A stretch of 64,000 bases of DNA from Lachnospiraceae bacterium. GTDB lineage: Bacteria > Bacillota > Clostridia > Lachnospirales > Lachnospiraceae. The stretch is taken from the NCBI GenBank assembly GCA_017619615.1, contig JAFZRY010000005.1, positions 1-64,000 of the forward strand. Direction: 5' to 3'. This document shows, piece by piece, positions 8,724-16,508 of this stretch; position 1 is the first letter of the stretch, and each line of letters opens with the position of its first letter. The position numbers and the translations under genes are program-made. The notes under the pieces are model-generated. The model worked only from the letters and a program-made list of their open reading frames with translations. It had not been told where the DNA came from and made no database searches.

Positions 8724-9929
8724 TTACGCGCGGGCGATGTTCACGATGACCTCCACCATCTTTTCCATGGCGGGCACGGAAACGAATTCGTGGATGCCGT
8801 GGAAGTTTTCGCCGCCGGTGGAGAGGTTGGGGCAGGGCAGGCCCATGTAGGACAGGCGCGCGCCGTCCGTGCCGCCGCGGATGGGGACGGTGACGGGGGT
8901 GACGCCGGCGAGCTCCATGGCCTTCTGCGCGCGCTCGATCACGTGCATGACGGGGAGGATCTTTTCCTTCATGTTGTAGTAGCTGTCCCTGATCTCCGCC
9001 TCGACGGTGCCGGCACCGTATTTGTCGTTCAGGAAGGCCACGATGCGCTGCAGCAGGGCCTTCTTTTCTTCGAATTTGGCGCGGTCGTGGTCGCGGATGA
9101 TGAGTTTCAGGATGCCTTCGCTTTCGTCGGACTGCAGCTCGCACACGTGGAAGAAACCTTCGTAGCCCTCGGTGTGGGCCGGGGCCTGGGCGGGCGGAAG
9201 CATGGCGACCAGTTCGGTCAGGATCAGCGCCGCGTTCTTCATTTTGTTCTTGGCGCTGCCGGGGTGGATGTTGATGCCGTGCACCGCGATGCGCGCGGAG
9301 GCGGCGTTGAAGTTTTCGTATTCCAGCTCGCCCAGGGCGCCGCCGTCCACGGTGTAGGCGAAGTCGCAGGCGAATTTCGCGACGTCGAAGCAGTCCGCGC
9401 CGCGGCCGATCTCCTCATCCGGCGTGAAGCCGACGGCGAGCGGGCCGTGCGGGATCTCCGGGTGCGCGAGCAGGTATTCCATCGCGGTGACGATCTCCGC
9501 TACGCCGGCCTTGTCGTCGGAGCCCAGCAGCGTGGTGCCGTCGGTCACGATCAGCTTCTGGCCGATGTATTTGTCCAGGAACGGGAAGACTGCGGGCGAG
9601 AGGGCGACGCTGTCGTTCAGCGCCAGTTCGCCGCCCTGATAGACCACGCGGCGGGGTTTGATATTGGCGCCGGAGACCGCGGGCGACGTGTCCATGTGCG
9701 CGATGAACCCGATGGCCGGATCGTTCTCCCGGCCGGGCGTCGCCGGCAGGAACGCGTACACATAGCCGGTCTCATCCATGTGCGGATCCTTCAGCCCCAG
9801 TGCCTTCAGTTCCTCCGCGATATGCGCCCCGAGCAGTTTCTGATTCGGCGTGGACGGCACGGTCGCGCTGTCCTCGTCAGAGGTCGTGTCAAACGCCACG
9901 TAAGATAAAAAACGGTCGATAACGTTCAT
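8724..9929 (-). CDS. pepT: Peptidase T (tripeptide aminopeptidase)
   Basis: Cytoplasmic di-zinc M20 peptidase that removes N-terminal residues from tripeptides. The 401-residue protein has the expected metal and catalytic blocks: IAHMDTSPAV, LLGSDDKAG, FTPDEEIGRGAD with the adjacent glutamates, AYTVDGG and, near the C-terminus, NFHGIHEF. I place the start at ATG 9929 (MNVIDRFLSYVAFDTT), which matches the family's usual N-terminus and has GGA about 10 bases upstream; a longer in-frame version to 10034 runs into intergenic repeat sequence. Transcribed alone, convergent with the lipoprotein gene. Confidence 0.95.
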   Translation of the reverse strand: MNVIDRFLSYVAFDTTSDEDSATVPSTPNQKLLGAHIAEELKALGLKDPHMDETGYVYAFLPATPGRENDPAIGFIAHMDTSPAVSGANIKPRRVVYQGGELALNDSVALSPAVFPFLDKYIGQKLIVTDGTTLLGSDDKAGVAEIVTAMEYLLAHPEIPHGPLAVGFTPDEEIGRGADCFDVAKFACDFAYTVDGGALGELEYENFNAASARIAVHGINIHPGSAKNKMKNAALILTELVAMLPPAQAPAHTEGYEGFFHVCELQSDESEGILKLIIRDHDRAKFEEKKALLQRIVAFLNDKYGAGTVEAEIRDSYYNMKEKILPVMHVIERAQKAMELAGVTPVTVPIRGGTDGARLSYMGLPCPNLSTGGENFHGIHEFVSVPAMEKMVEVIVNIARA

Positions 9930-10035
9930 AATCAAAAAGTCCTTTCCCTTTGCTGCCTCAAGGATAATATATCTCCGCGGAAAAGTCCAGCGGGAAAACC
10001 CGGGCGGCCGACCGCCGGTTTTCCCATCGGACATG

Positions 10036-10060
10036 TAGGGGCCGTTGTTTCAACGGCCCG
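10036..10060. repeat. Family B hairpin repeat
   Basis: GGGCCGTTG and CAACGGCCC form a perfect 9-bp stem with a three-base loop. The same hairpin, with small changes, recurs at 62.2-62.5 kb and in related form at 25.3, 34.5 and 35.9 kb. Confidence 0.75.
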
Positions 10061-10067
10061 CAAAACA

Positions 10068-10130
10068 AGGCCATTTGGGGACGGTTCCGGGTGGCAGTGC
10101 CAGGAAGAACCGTCCCTCAGTGGTCCTGTT
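10068..10130. repeat. Family A composite palindromic repeat
   Basis: GGGACGGTTC (about 10078) and GAACCGTCCC (about 10107) are exact inverse complements flanking a short GC-rich centre. Nearly the same unit appears at 15632-15690 and 38611-38721. It lies just past the 3' end of the DUF4956 gene. Confidence 0.8.
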
Positions 10131-10802
10131 TCAAAGTTGCGGCGTAGTCTCGGCGTAGGGGAGGAGCTGGATCTCGAGGTTGCCGTTTTTGGTGCGGAGC
10201 TCGTCGATGAAAGCTTTTTCTTCGGCAGAGTCCTTGAGGCGGATCTGGAAGGAGAGGCGGAACATGGAGCCCATGCCGGTGGTCTTGACGCCGGCTTTTT
10301 TGACGGTCTGGCAGTAGTGGGCGAAGGTGTCGTCGAAGACGTCGGAGTAATCCAGGGATTCGGGGATGGTGACTTTCAGCATCAGCTCCGGCGCGCGGTC
10401 TTTGTGCTCAAAGAGGGGCAGCAGGGAGATGAGGCTGTAGATCACGGCCATGCCCAGCAGGATGACGACGCCGTAGCCGATATAGCCCATGCCGAAGGCG
10501 ATGCCGGAGCCCATGGCGATCAGGATGCCGGCCAGCTCGTCCGCGGAGCCCTGGGCGGAACGGAAGCGGATGAGCCCGAAGGCCCCGCCGATGGCCACGC
10601 CCGCACCGATATTGCCGTTCACGAACGTGATCACGGCCGCCACGACGAAGGGCAGGATCGCCGTCACGAAGAAAAAGCGGTTGGTGGACCGCACCCGGAA
10701 GCTCATGATCCAGGCGTACAGGAGCCCCGAAACGAGGGCGGCGCCGGCCATGAGGAAGAACTGGGCGGGGGTCACGATGGCGGAATAAACAGAGTCAAAC
10801 AT
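10131..10802 (-). CDS. DUF4956 membrane protein
   Basis: 223 residues with an N-terminal membrane region (four or five helices within about residues 10-125, including a glycine-rich IGAGVAIGGAFGLIRFRSAQGSADE block) and a soluble C-terminal domain of about 95 residues. This arrangement is that of DUF4956. The family is repeatedly found beside VTC-domain proteins, as here, where the VTC gene ends 46 bases upstream. A joint role at the membrane in polyphosphate-type or surface-linked chemistry is an inference from that pairing; no biochemical function is established. Last gene of the four-gene minus-strand operon. Confidence 0.8.
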   Translation of the reverse strand: MFDSVYSAIVTPAQFFLMAGAALVSGLLYAWIMSFRVRSTNRFFFVTAILPFVVAAVITFVNGNIGAGVAIGGAFGLIRFRSAQGSADELAGILIAMGSGIAFGMGYIGYGVVILLGMAVIYSLISLLPLFEHKDRAPELMLKVTIPESLDYSDVFDDTFAHYCQTVKKAGVKTTGMGSMFRLSFQIRLKDSAEEKAFIDELRTKNGNLEIQLLPYAETTPQL

Positions 10803-10848
10803 GGTAGTATATCCTTTCTTGGCGGGCGGGTCGTTGAAACAACAGCCC

Positions 10849-11559
10849 CTACATCGCGTGCTTCAGCATCTGCTGTCTGTATGCTTCTCCGTATTTGGAA
10901 AAACTGGTCAGGTAAATCTTCCCTTCGGACAGGATCTTCGCCAGCCACAGGGGCATGGCCTGCTGGACTTTGATCTCTAAGATGGACCAGCCTTCGGGGA
11001 GAAGGAGGATCCCGTCCATGGAGGTCTTCAGGTCCAGATCCTGCATCCGGTAGCGCGGGGCTTCGTCGATGGTGAGCCGCAGGTCGGTGCCGGGCTCAAA
11101 ATAGGCGGTGCGGTCGTAGATGATCAGGCAGGCGGGGGCCAGGTCGCGGTAGAAATCGCGGAAATAGGTGATTTCGTGGTTGATCTGCCCGCCGCCGCAG
11201 ATGTCGCCTTCCCCGTCGAAAAACTTTTTGACCAGGGGGACGGTGGTCTGCACGCGCCGTTTGTAAACGATCTTGTCCGCCTTGCGCTTGAGCTCCAGGA
11301 ACACGGGCGAATCGTCCGTGGCCAGGCCGTAGGAGCGCAGGCGGATCTTTTCCTTGAACGCCGGCTTGTCCAGACTGGTGCGGATGAGCCGGTAATCGGG
11401 GGTGTCGTAATAGAGCGAGGCGATGGAGGTGAGGCCGTACTGGTCCGCCTCCATGTGCCCGCGGAGCCGCTCCAGCAGGAAGGCTTTCTGCCGCGGATCC
11501 AGGAGGTATTTCATCTCCCGGCGCTTCATTACGACGACGGGGCCGGTGTCGTTTGCCAT
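10849..11559 (-). CDS. VTC-domain protein (polyphosphate polymerase-like)
   Basis: 236 residues. The sequence shows the tunnel-fold signatures of VTC domains: an initial basic RREMKYLL block, SLYYDTPDY, KEKIRLRSYG, FLELKRKADKIVYKRR and, towards the end, WSILEIKVQ. In yeast the domain polymerises polyphosphate from ATP; bacterial members are annotated as polyphosphate polymerase domain proteins, mostly without direct tests. I choose ATG 11559, preceded by an AAGGGGG ribosome site, over a GTG three codons upstream. Its start lies 13 bases past the kinase-like gene stop, consistent with one operon with the receiver, kinase-like and DUF4956 genes. Confidence 0.82.
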   Translation of the reverse strand: MANDTGPVVVMKRREMKYLLDPRQKAFLLERLRGHMEADQYGLTSIASLYYDTPDYRLIRTSLDKPAFKEKIRLRSYGLATDDSPVFLELKRKADKIVYKRRVQTTVPLVKKFFDGEGDICGGGQINHEITYFRDFYRDLAPACLIIYDRTAYFEPGTDLRLTIDEAPRYRMQDLDLKTSMDGILLLPEGWSILEIKVQQAMPLWLAKILSEGKIYLTSFSKYGEAYRQQMLKHAM

Positions 11560-11572
11560 GATCCCCACCCCC

Positions 11573-12949
11573 TTACAGGGACAGCTGCAGGATGAATCTT
11601 CCTGCTTCCGCGCGGGCGCTGACGCGGCCCTTCAGGGTCTTCGCGCCATCCTTCACGAAGGCCAGGCCCAGGCCGGAGCCGGGGACGCCTTCCGCGTTGG
11701 GCAGGCGGGTGAAGCGGTCGAAGGCGTGCTCGTAATTCCCGTCCGCCAGCAGCGCGTCGTTCGTGACGGTCAGGCGGACGCGCTGGCCTTCGCGGCTGAG
11801 CGAAAGATCCGTCTGCGGCCCTGCGAATTTCAGCGCGTTTTCCAGCAGCTCTTCACCGATGCGGCGCAGCAGTTCCTCGCTGCCCGTGACCGTGACGTCC
11901 GGCGTGATCTGCGCGTCCAGGCGCATGCCTTTTTCCGCGAAGCGGGGCCGGTAGAGGGCCGTCAGTTCAGTCAGGAGGGCGGAAAGATCGCACGGGGCGG
12001 TCTCTTCCTCGAAGATAGCCTGGCGGCCCAGGTCATCCACCAGGCCGGTCATTTTGCGGACCTGACGGTGGATGGCGGTGGTGTACTCGGAGGGGCCGTG
12101 TTCGCGCTCGATCAGTTCCGCGGCGCCGCCGATCACGGTCAGCGGGACCTTGAGATCCTTCTCCGCTTCGGTGATGAACTGCTTCTGCTTCCGGTCCGCT
12201 TCCTCGAGCGGCGCGAACAGGCGCTTGCCGATGAAGTGCAGGAAGAGGAAGCTGGCGAGCAGACCCAGGCCGAGCCCGCAGAGCGAGATGATCAGGATGC
12301 GGCGGCAGGAGGTCAGCTCGCGGCCCTGGTCGATGACGGTCACCAGCGTGGCGTCCCCGTCCTGCCAGACCCGGTAGCGGTAGCTGCCGCGCGTCCAGCC
12401 GGTGCTTTCCTTCGTCAGGGAGGCGGCCCAGCTCAGCGCTTCCTCTTCCGTGACGGCGGAGATGTTGTAAGCCGTCAGGCTGCCGCTCCCGTCAGAACCG
12501 AAGCGGGCGGTGAAATAACGCAGGCTTCCCTGCATATCCGGCGATTCCGGATTGGTCGGGGCGAAGGGGGTGCCGCCGGGGAACTGGCCGGGCTGCTGAC
12601 CCTGGTCTTGACCGGGCTGCTGCCCACGACCCTGTCCGGATTGCCCGGGGAATTGCCCGGACTGTCCGCCGGGGAACTGCCCGGATTGTCCGCCGGGGAA
12701 CTGGTCGGATTGTCCTCCCGGGAACTGGTCGGAAAACTGGCCGGGCTGCTGACCCTGCTCCCGGCCGGGCTGCGCGGACTCTTCCGTCAGGAACCGGCCG
12801 CTGTTCTGAGAAAGGACTTCGGTCAGCCGGTCCGCGTCCTGGGCGGCCATCGTGTAATTTGTTCCGTTGATCACGCCCAGCAGAACGGTCAGCAGGACGA
12901 AAACGGACAGCATGGCATATAATACAAATCTTTTGCGCGCTTTACTCAT
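11573..12949 (-). CDS. Histidine-kinase-like membrane protein lacking the phosphoacceptor His
   Basis: 458 residues: membrane helix (about 8-27), extracytoplasmic region (28-215) with a long Gln/Gly/Pro/Phe repeat tract (about 60-126), second helix (about 217-240), then dimerisation and ATPase-type domains. In the H-box the usual HELKTPL is KDLKVPL, so the phosphoaccepting histidine position is Lys264. The N-box (LLENALKFA, about 350) and the G2 loop (GSGLGLA, about 427) remain, but no DxGxG G1 box is visible. The protein may therefore bind nucleotide but should not autophosphorylate canonically. It overlaps the receiver gene by eight bases. Whether it is a pseudokinase sensor or a decaying gene is open; the frame is intact. 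Confidence 0.8.
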   Translation of the reverse strand: MSKARKRFVLYAMLSVFVLLTVLLGVINGTNYTMAAQDADRLTEVLSQNSGRFLTEESAQPGREQGQQPGQFSDQFPGGQSDQFPGGQSGQFPGGQSGQFPGQSGQGRGQQPGQDQGQQPGQFPGGTPFAPTNPESPDMQGSLRYFTARFGSDGSGSLTAYNISAVTEEEALSWAASLTKESTGWTRGSYRYRVWQDGDATLVTVIDQGRELTSCRRILIISLCGLGLGLLASFLFLHFIGKRLFAPLEEADRKQKQFITEAEKDLKVPLTVIGGAAELIEREHGPSEYTTAIHRQVRKMTGLVDDLGRQAIFEEETAPCDLSALLTELTALYRPRFAEKGMRLDAQITPDVTVTGSEELLRRIGEELLENALKFAGPQTDLSLSREGQRVRLTVTNDALLADGNYEHAFDRFTRLPNAEGVPGSGLGLAFVKDGAKTLKGRVSARAEAGRFILQLSL

Positions 12950-13367
12950 CTTCAGTCACCTCATCGGTCTCTTTCGGCAGTGCAGGACCTTCCGGCTGCG
13001 CGGCCTCCTCGGTCTGCGCGGCCGTTTTCCGCGGCAGGAGTCCGGCCGTCCGCCGCAGCAGGTCGTCCGGAAAAAAGGGGAAGGCCAGATACGGGAAGGT
13101 CCCGCCGCCCGGGAAAGCCGGAGCGCTCCGCCCGGTCCCGAGGATCAGCAGGGGGGTGCGGTCCGCGGCGGCTTTTTCCGCCAGTTTCTCCCGGCTGAGC
13201 CGGGGCAGGTCCGCGTCCAGGATGACGAGCTCCCGCGGGGCCTCGTCCCACAGCCGGAAGAGTTCCGCGGCGTCGAACGCCGTGGCGACCGCGTGGCCTT
13301 CCTGCTCCAGCAGGCGGGTATAGCAGAGCAGCAGATCCCGGTCCGGATCGGCCAGCAGTATATTCAT
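12942..13367 (-). CDS. Stand-alone receiver-domain protein, degenerate
   Basis: 141 residues. The first 115 form a CheY-like receiver: acidic pair near Asp7/Asp9 and the phosphoacceptor site in VILDADLP (Asp51). The invariant lysine that normally precedes the Pro-Phe motif is Phe96 (YLAFPFF), so phospho-signalling is probably altered. There is no DNA-binding output domain; the tail is acidic and low in complexity. I start at ATG 13367, seven bases after AAAGGAGG. First gene of the operon leading to the kinase-like, VTC and DUF4956 genes, which makes it the likely partner of the kinase-like protein. Confidence 0.72.
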   Translation of the reverse strand: MNILLADPDRDLLLCYTRLLEQEGHAVATAFDAAELFRLWDEAPRELVILDADLPRLSREKLAEKAAADRTPLLILGTGRSAPAFPGGGTFPYLAFPFFPDDLLRRTAGLLPRKTAAQTEEAAQPEGPALPKETDEVTEDE

Positions 13368-13485
13368 CGGGAGGCCTCCTTTCGTGTCATTTTTGGGTGT
13401 CGGCCCCAGCATAGCGCCGGAGCGTGAAGAAAAACGGAAGGAAATGTGAACAAACGGTGATTTTTGCGAAAAAATCCCCCCTTGC

Positions 13486-13514
13486 TTGACGAAAACCGGG
13501 AAATCTGCTACAAA
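13486..13514 (+). promoter_or_regulatory. Promoter of the glycosyltransferase gene
   Basis: TTGACG (13486-13491), a 17-base spacer and TACAAA (13509-13514), with the start codon 27 bases further on and AGGAG before it. Confidence 0.75.
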
Positions 13515-13540
13515 AGAAAAAAATCATACAGGAGTTTCCC

Positions 13541-14737
13541 ATGATCATCGGACAGTTTACCGAATCCTATCCGCCCACGATCGACGGGGTGGGAGGCGTC
13601 GTCCATAATTACTGCAAGGAGATGACGCGCCGCGGGCACCGCTGCGTCTTCATCGGCCCGAACGATAAAAAAGCGGAGACCCCGCTGAATTACGAGGTCA
13701 TGCTGTACCGCAGCATCAAAATGCCCGGCAAGATGCCTTACCGGGTCGGTCTACCGCAGGTGATGCCGGATTATAAAATGCTGGTGCGCGAGATCCCGTT
13801 CGACCTCGTGCACGCCCACACGCCCTTCATGGCGGGCTGGTACGCCCGGGAAGTGGCCCGGGAGCGCGGGATCCCGCTGGTCGCCACCTTCCACAGCAAG
13901 TATTACGACGACATTTACCGCGTGACCCGCTCGAAATTCATCACGCAGCGGCTGGTCAACAACATCGTCCGCTTTTATGAATCCTGCGACGAGGTCTGGA
14001 CCGTCAACGAGCAGCCGGCGAAGGTGCTGCGCGAGTACGGCTATCGCGGCCCCATCGTGGTGATGCGGAACGGCGTGGATGATAAAGAGAGCGAGATCGA
14101 GGGGGATATCAGCGACCTGGCCCTGAAAGACGGAGTGCCCCAACTGCTTTTCGTAGGACAGCAGGATTATAAAAAAGGCCTGCAGCAGCTGGTAGATGCC
14201 TGCGGCATCCTGCATGAGCAGGAGATGCCGTTCCAGCTGGTGATGGTAGGCGAAGGACAGGACCAGCTGGCCCTGGCCAAGCAGGCCGGCGCCCTGGGCA
14301 TCGGCGACCAGGTGATCTTCACCGGGAAGATCGCCGACCGGGCGCGCCTGATGTCGCTCTACCGCCGCGCGGACCTGTTCGTGTTCCCCTCCCTGTACGA
14401 TACGGCGGGCCTGGTCGTGCGCGAGGCGGCCCTGGCGGGCACCCCTTCCCTGATGGTCGAGGGCAGTTGCGCCGCCGAAGGCATGGAAGACGGTGTGAAC
14501 GGGTATCTCTGCGACGGCACGGCGGAGGGGATCGCGCAGAGGATCCGGGAAGCCCTGCCCACGGCCGCGCAGGTGGGGCAGGAGGCCCGGCGGACCATCC
14601 CCATCACCTGGGAGCGGATCGGCGGCTATATCGAAGAACGGTACCGGAACCTGGTCGAGCGGAGAGAAGCGGAACAGGCGGCGGAAAAGCCGGAAGAGAC
14701 AGAAGAAACGCCGGCAGAGGCGCCGGCGGAGAAATAA
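13541..14737 (+). CDS. Family 4 glycosyltransferase
   Basis: 398 residues with GT-B architecture. The N-terminal glycine-rich acceptor loop (GVGGVVHNYCKEMTRRGH), the HAHTPFMAGWYA block and the C-terminal donor domain (LLFVGQQDYKKGLQQLVDAC, VFPSLYDTAGLVVREAALAG) are those of retaining GT4 enzymes. The closest functional resemblance I see is to glucosyl-diacylglycerol or similar lipid glycosyltransferases of Firmicutes, but the acceptor is not determined by sequence alone. The last 30 residues are a Glu/Pro/Ala-rich tail. Monocistronic with its own promoter, between convergent and divergent neighbours. Confidence 0.85.
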   Translation: MIIGQFTESYPPTIDGVGGVVHNYCKEMTRRGHRCVFIGPNDKKAETPLNYEVMLYRSIKMPGKMPYRVGLPQVMPDYKMLVREIPFDLVHAHTPFMAGWYAREVARERGIPLVATFHSKYYDDIYRVTRSKFITQRLVNNIVRFYESCDEVWTVNEQPAKVLREYGYRGPIVVMRNGVDDKESEIEGDISDLALKDGVPQLLFVGQQDYKKGLQQLVDACGILHEQEMPFQLVMVGEGQDQLALAKQAGALGIGDQVIFTGKIADRARLMSLYRRADLFVFPSLYDTAGLVVREAALAGTPSLMVEGSCAAEGMEDGVNGYLCDGTAEGIAQRIREALPTAAQVGQEARRTIPITWERIGGYIEERYRNLVERREAEQAAEKPEETEETPAEAPAEK

Positions 14738-14807
14738 GGAAGAGTAAGAGACGGAGGCCGGGAAAGACCGGCGGAAGGGACCGGCGGAAATGGCCGGGGA
14801 CCGGCCG

Positions 14808-15515
14808 TCAGACCGGCGTCATGACGCCGTCCTGCAGGAGCCAGGCCGGGCCGCGCACTTCTTCGCGGCCGCCTTCGCACAGCACGTAGCTCCCGTCCGG
14901 CAGCACCAGGATGGGCCGCGTGAAGCTGTCCGGGAAGGCGATGTCCTCCATGATGCGGAGGCTGTCCAGCGTCAGGTCTTTAATTTCATAATAGTGCGGG
15001 AGCACGTTGATGTCCGTGAGGCCGAGACCCGGCAGATAGCGCTGAAATGCGGGGTCGACGGCCTCGCCTTCTTCTTCGGGCTGGGCGTAGACCGTGCCGG
15101 CGCAGTTCATGGTGCCGGCGCTGATGCCGACGATGACCTTGTCCGTTTCCGGGGCGCGTAAGACGTCCCGCAGGATATCCTTCAGCCCGATCCGGTTAAA
15201 GTACCGGTTCTGCGTGGGCACGTGCCCGCCGGACAGGATGATCAGGTCTGCCCCGCCGAGGATCTCCGCCGCCCGCGCGTCGTTCCGGCCGTCCAGCACC
15301 GTGAAATTCGTAAAGAAGAACCCTTCGCGCTTAAAACAGTCCGCCGTCGACGCCCCGTACAGGTCCGTCACGTCGTGCGCCTCCGGATCCGAACACACGA
15401 ACACGCCTTTCAGCCTCCTCGGCAGGCGTTTTTTTAATTCCTCCAGAAACCCGGCCGCAGGATCGATCCCCACCGCCTCCCGGTCCGTAAAACTGCTGGT
15501 CAAAAACAATGTCAT
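14808..15515 (-). CDS. Peptidase S51 family protein (dipeptidase E-like)
   Basis: 235 residues in a class I glutamine-amidotransferase-like fold. The blocks LIILSGGHVPTQNRYF and VGISAGTMNCAG carry the family's oxyanion region and nucleophile serine, and the histidine of LPHYY completes the expected set. Dipeptidase E members cleave Asp-X dipeptides; many relatives are untested. Convergent with the glycosyltransferase gene. A family A repeat lies 14 bases upstream of the start codon, so any promoter must sit within or beyond repeat sequence. Confidence 0.82.
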   Translation of the reverse strand: MTLFLTSSFTDREAVGIDPAAGFLEELKKRLPRRLKGVFVCSDPEAHDVTDLYGASTADCFKREGFFFTNFTVLDGRNDARAAEILGGADLIILSGGHVPTQNRYFNRIGLKDILRDVLRAPETDKVIVGISAGTMNCAGTVYAQPEEEGEAVDPAFQRYLPGLGLTDINVLPHYYEIKDLTLDSLRIMEDIAFPDSFTRPILVLPDGSYVLCEGGREEVRGPAWLLQDGVMTPV

Positions 15516-15528
15516 AGCGCACTCCTTT

Positions 15529-15557
15529 TCTGACAGGGGGACGGTTCCTTTGTCAGA
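15529..15557. repeat. Family A repeat, TGACA-flanked subtype
   Basis: TCTGACA and TGTCAGA are inverted flanks around the GGGGGACGGTTCC core. The same 29-base unit recurs at 47566-47594, 49397-49424 and 51839-51865, and inverted near 62385-62410. Confidence 0.8.
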
Positions 15558-15567
15558 TTTTTATTTG

Positions 15568-15690
15568 GATCGATGAAACATCGGCCCCTGCGGCAGGGCC
15601 ATTAGGGGACAGTCCCCTTTTGGCACAAATGAGGCCATTTGGGGACGGTTCCGGGTGGCAGTGCCGGAAGGAACCGTCCCTCAGTGGCAC
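15568..15690. repeat. Mixed repeat block (families A and B)
   Basis: Begins with a GATG/CATC small hairpin and CGGCCCC, then GGGGACAGTCCCC, then a full family A composite from about 15632. Together with the repeat at 15529 it fills most of the gap between the S51 peptidase gene and the Crp/Fnr promoter; no gene is visible in 15516-15760. Confidence 0.7.
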
Positions 15691-15766
15691 TGTTTTCCGG
15701 AGGCATTATATCACCGGCTGTCCGGAGAATGCAATTCACTTTGACGGGGACGGAAAATGATTCCCC

Positions 15767-15795
15767 TTGACAGGGGAAGCGCAGGAGAATACAAT
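15767..15795 (+). promoter_or_regulatory. Promoter of the Crp/Fnr gene with overlapping palindrome
   Basis: TTGACA (15767-15772), 17 bases and TACAAT (15790-15795). TTCCCC and GGGGAA (15761-15778) form a perfect inverted repeat centred on the -35 element, a good position for a repressor or for autoregulation by the Crp/Fnr protein. That role is an inference. Confidence 0.8.
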
Positions 15796-15831
15796 AAAAA
15801 GTGTCTCATATAAGACGGAAACGGAAGTATA

Positions 15832-16494
15832 ATGAAACAGATCGATTTATTGGAAAAAGTACCCCTGTTTCGCGGCGTATCGGAGGAGACCGTCCGGGAT
15901 CTGCAGCGGGCGGAGGGCTGCCGGAAGACCGCCTATGAAAAAGGCGAATACCTCTGCCGCAGCGGGCAGCCGCTGGACGGCCTGCTGGTGATCATGGGGG
16001 GCCGGGCGCAGGTGAGGAAGGGCAGCGTGCTACTGCGGGACCTCACGGCCGGCGACGTGACCGGCGTGTCCGCCCTCTACAGCGGCGATACGCGGATGGA
16101 GACGGATATCCGGGCCGGGACCCGCGTGACCGCGCTGTTCCTTTCCCGCGATGCCATGACGGCGGCGCTGCAGAACGATCCGCAGCTGGTCCGCAATTAC
16201 ATCGTGTTCCTGTCGACCCGCATCCGCTTCCTGAACGGGATCATCCGCCGCTTCTCCGCTTCCGACGCGACGCGGCGCCTGGCCGGCTATCTGCTGGAGC
16301 AGGTGCAGGGCCGGGCGCAGGATCGGGAAATCCCGTTCCGCGCCACCCGCGCGGCGGAAGAGCTGGGAATCAGCCGCGCCAGCCTATACCGGGCCCTGGA
16401 CGCCCTGCGGCAGGCAGGCTGTATCGAAAAGAAAGACCGCGGAATCGTGATCACGAACACGGAACGAATGCAGGAAATACTTGATTTATCATAA
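15832..16494 (+). CDS. Crp/Fnr family transcriptional regulator
   Basis: 220 residues: a cyclic-nucleotide-binding-type beta-barrel (about 10-120), a connecting helix, and a C-terminal winged helix-turn-helix (about 150-215) with EELGISRASLYRALDALRQAG. There is no cysteine cluster typical of oxygen-sensing FNR, so an Fe-S sensor role is unlikely; the effector is unknown. It lies 14 bases upstream of a lipoprotein-permease-ATPase importer operon and very probably belongs to the same transcript and controls it. Confidence 0.88.
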   Translation: MKQIDLLEKVPLFRGVSEETVRDLQRAEGCRKTAYEKGEYLCRSGQPLDGLLVIMGGRAQVRKGSVLLRDLTAGDVTGVSALYSGDTRMETDIRAGTRVTALFLSRDAMTAALQNDPQLVRNYIVFLSTRIRFLNGIIRRFSASDATRRLAGYLLEQVQGRAQDREIPFRATRAAEELGISRASLYRALDALRQAGCIEKKDRGIVITNTERMQEILDLS

Positions 16495-16508
16495 AGAAGG
16501 AGATTCCC

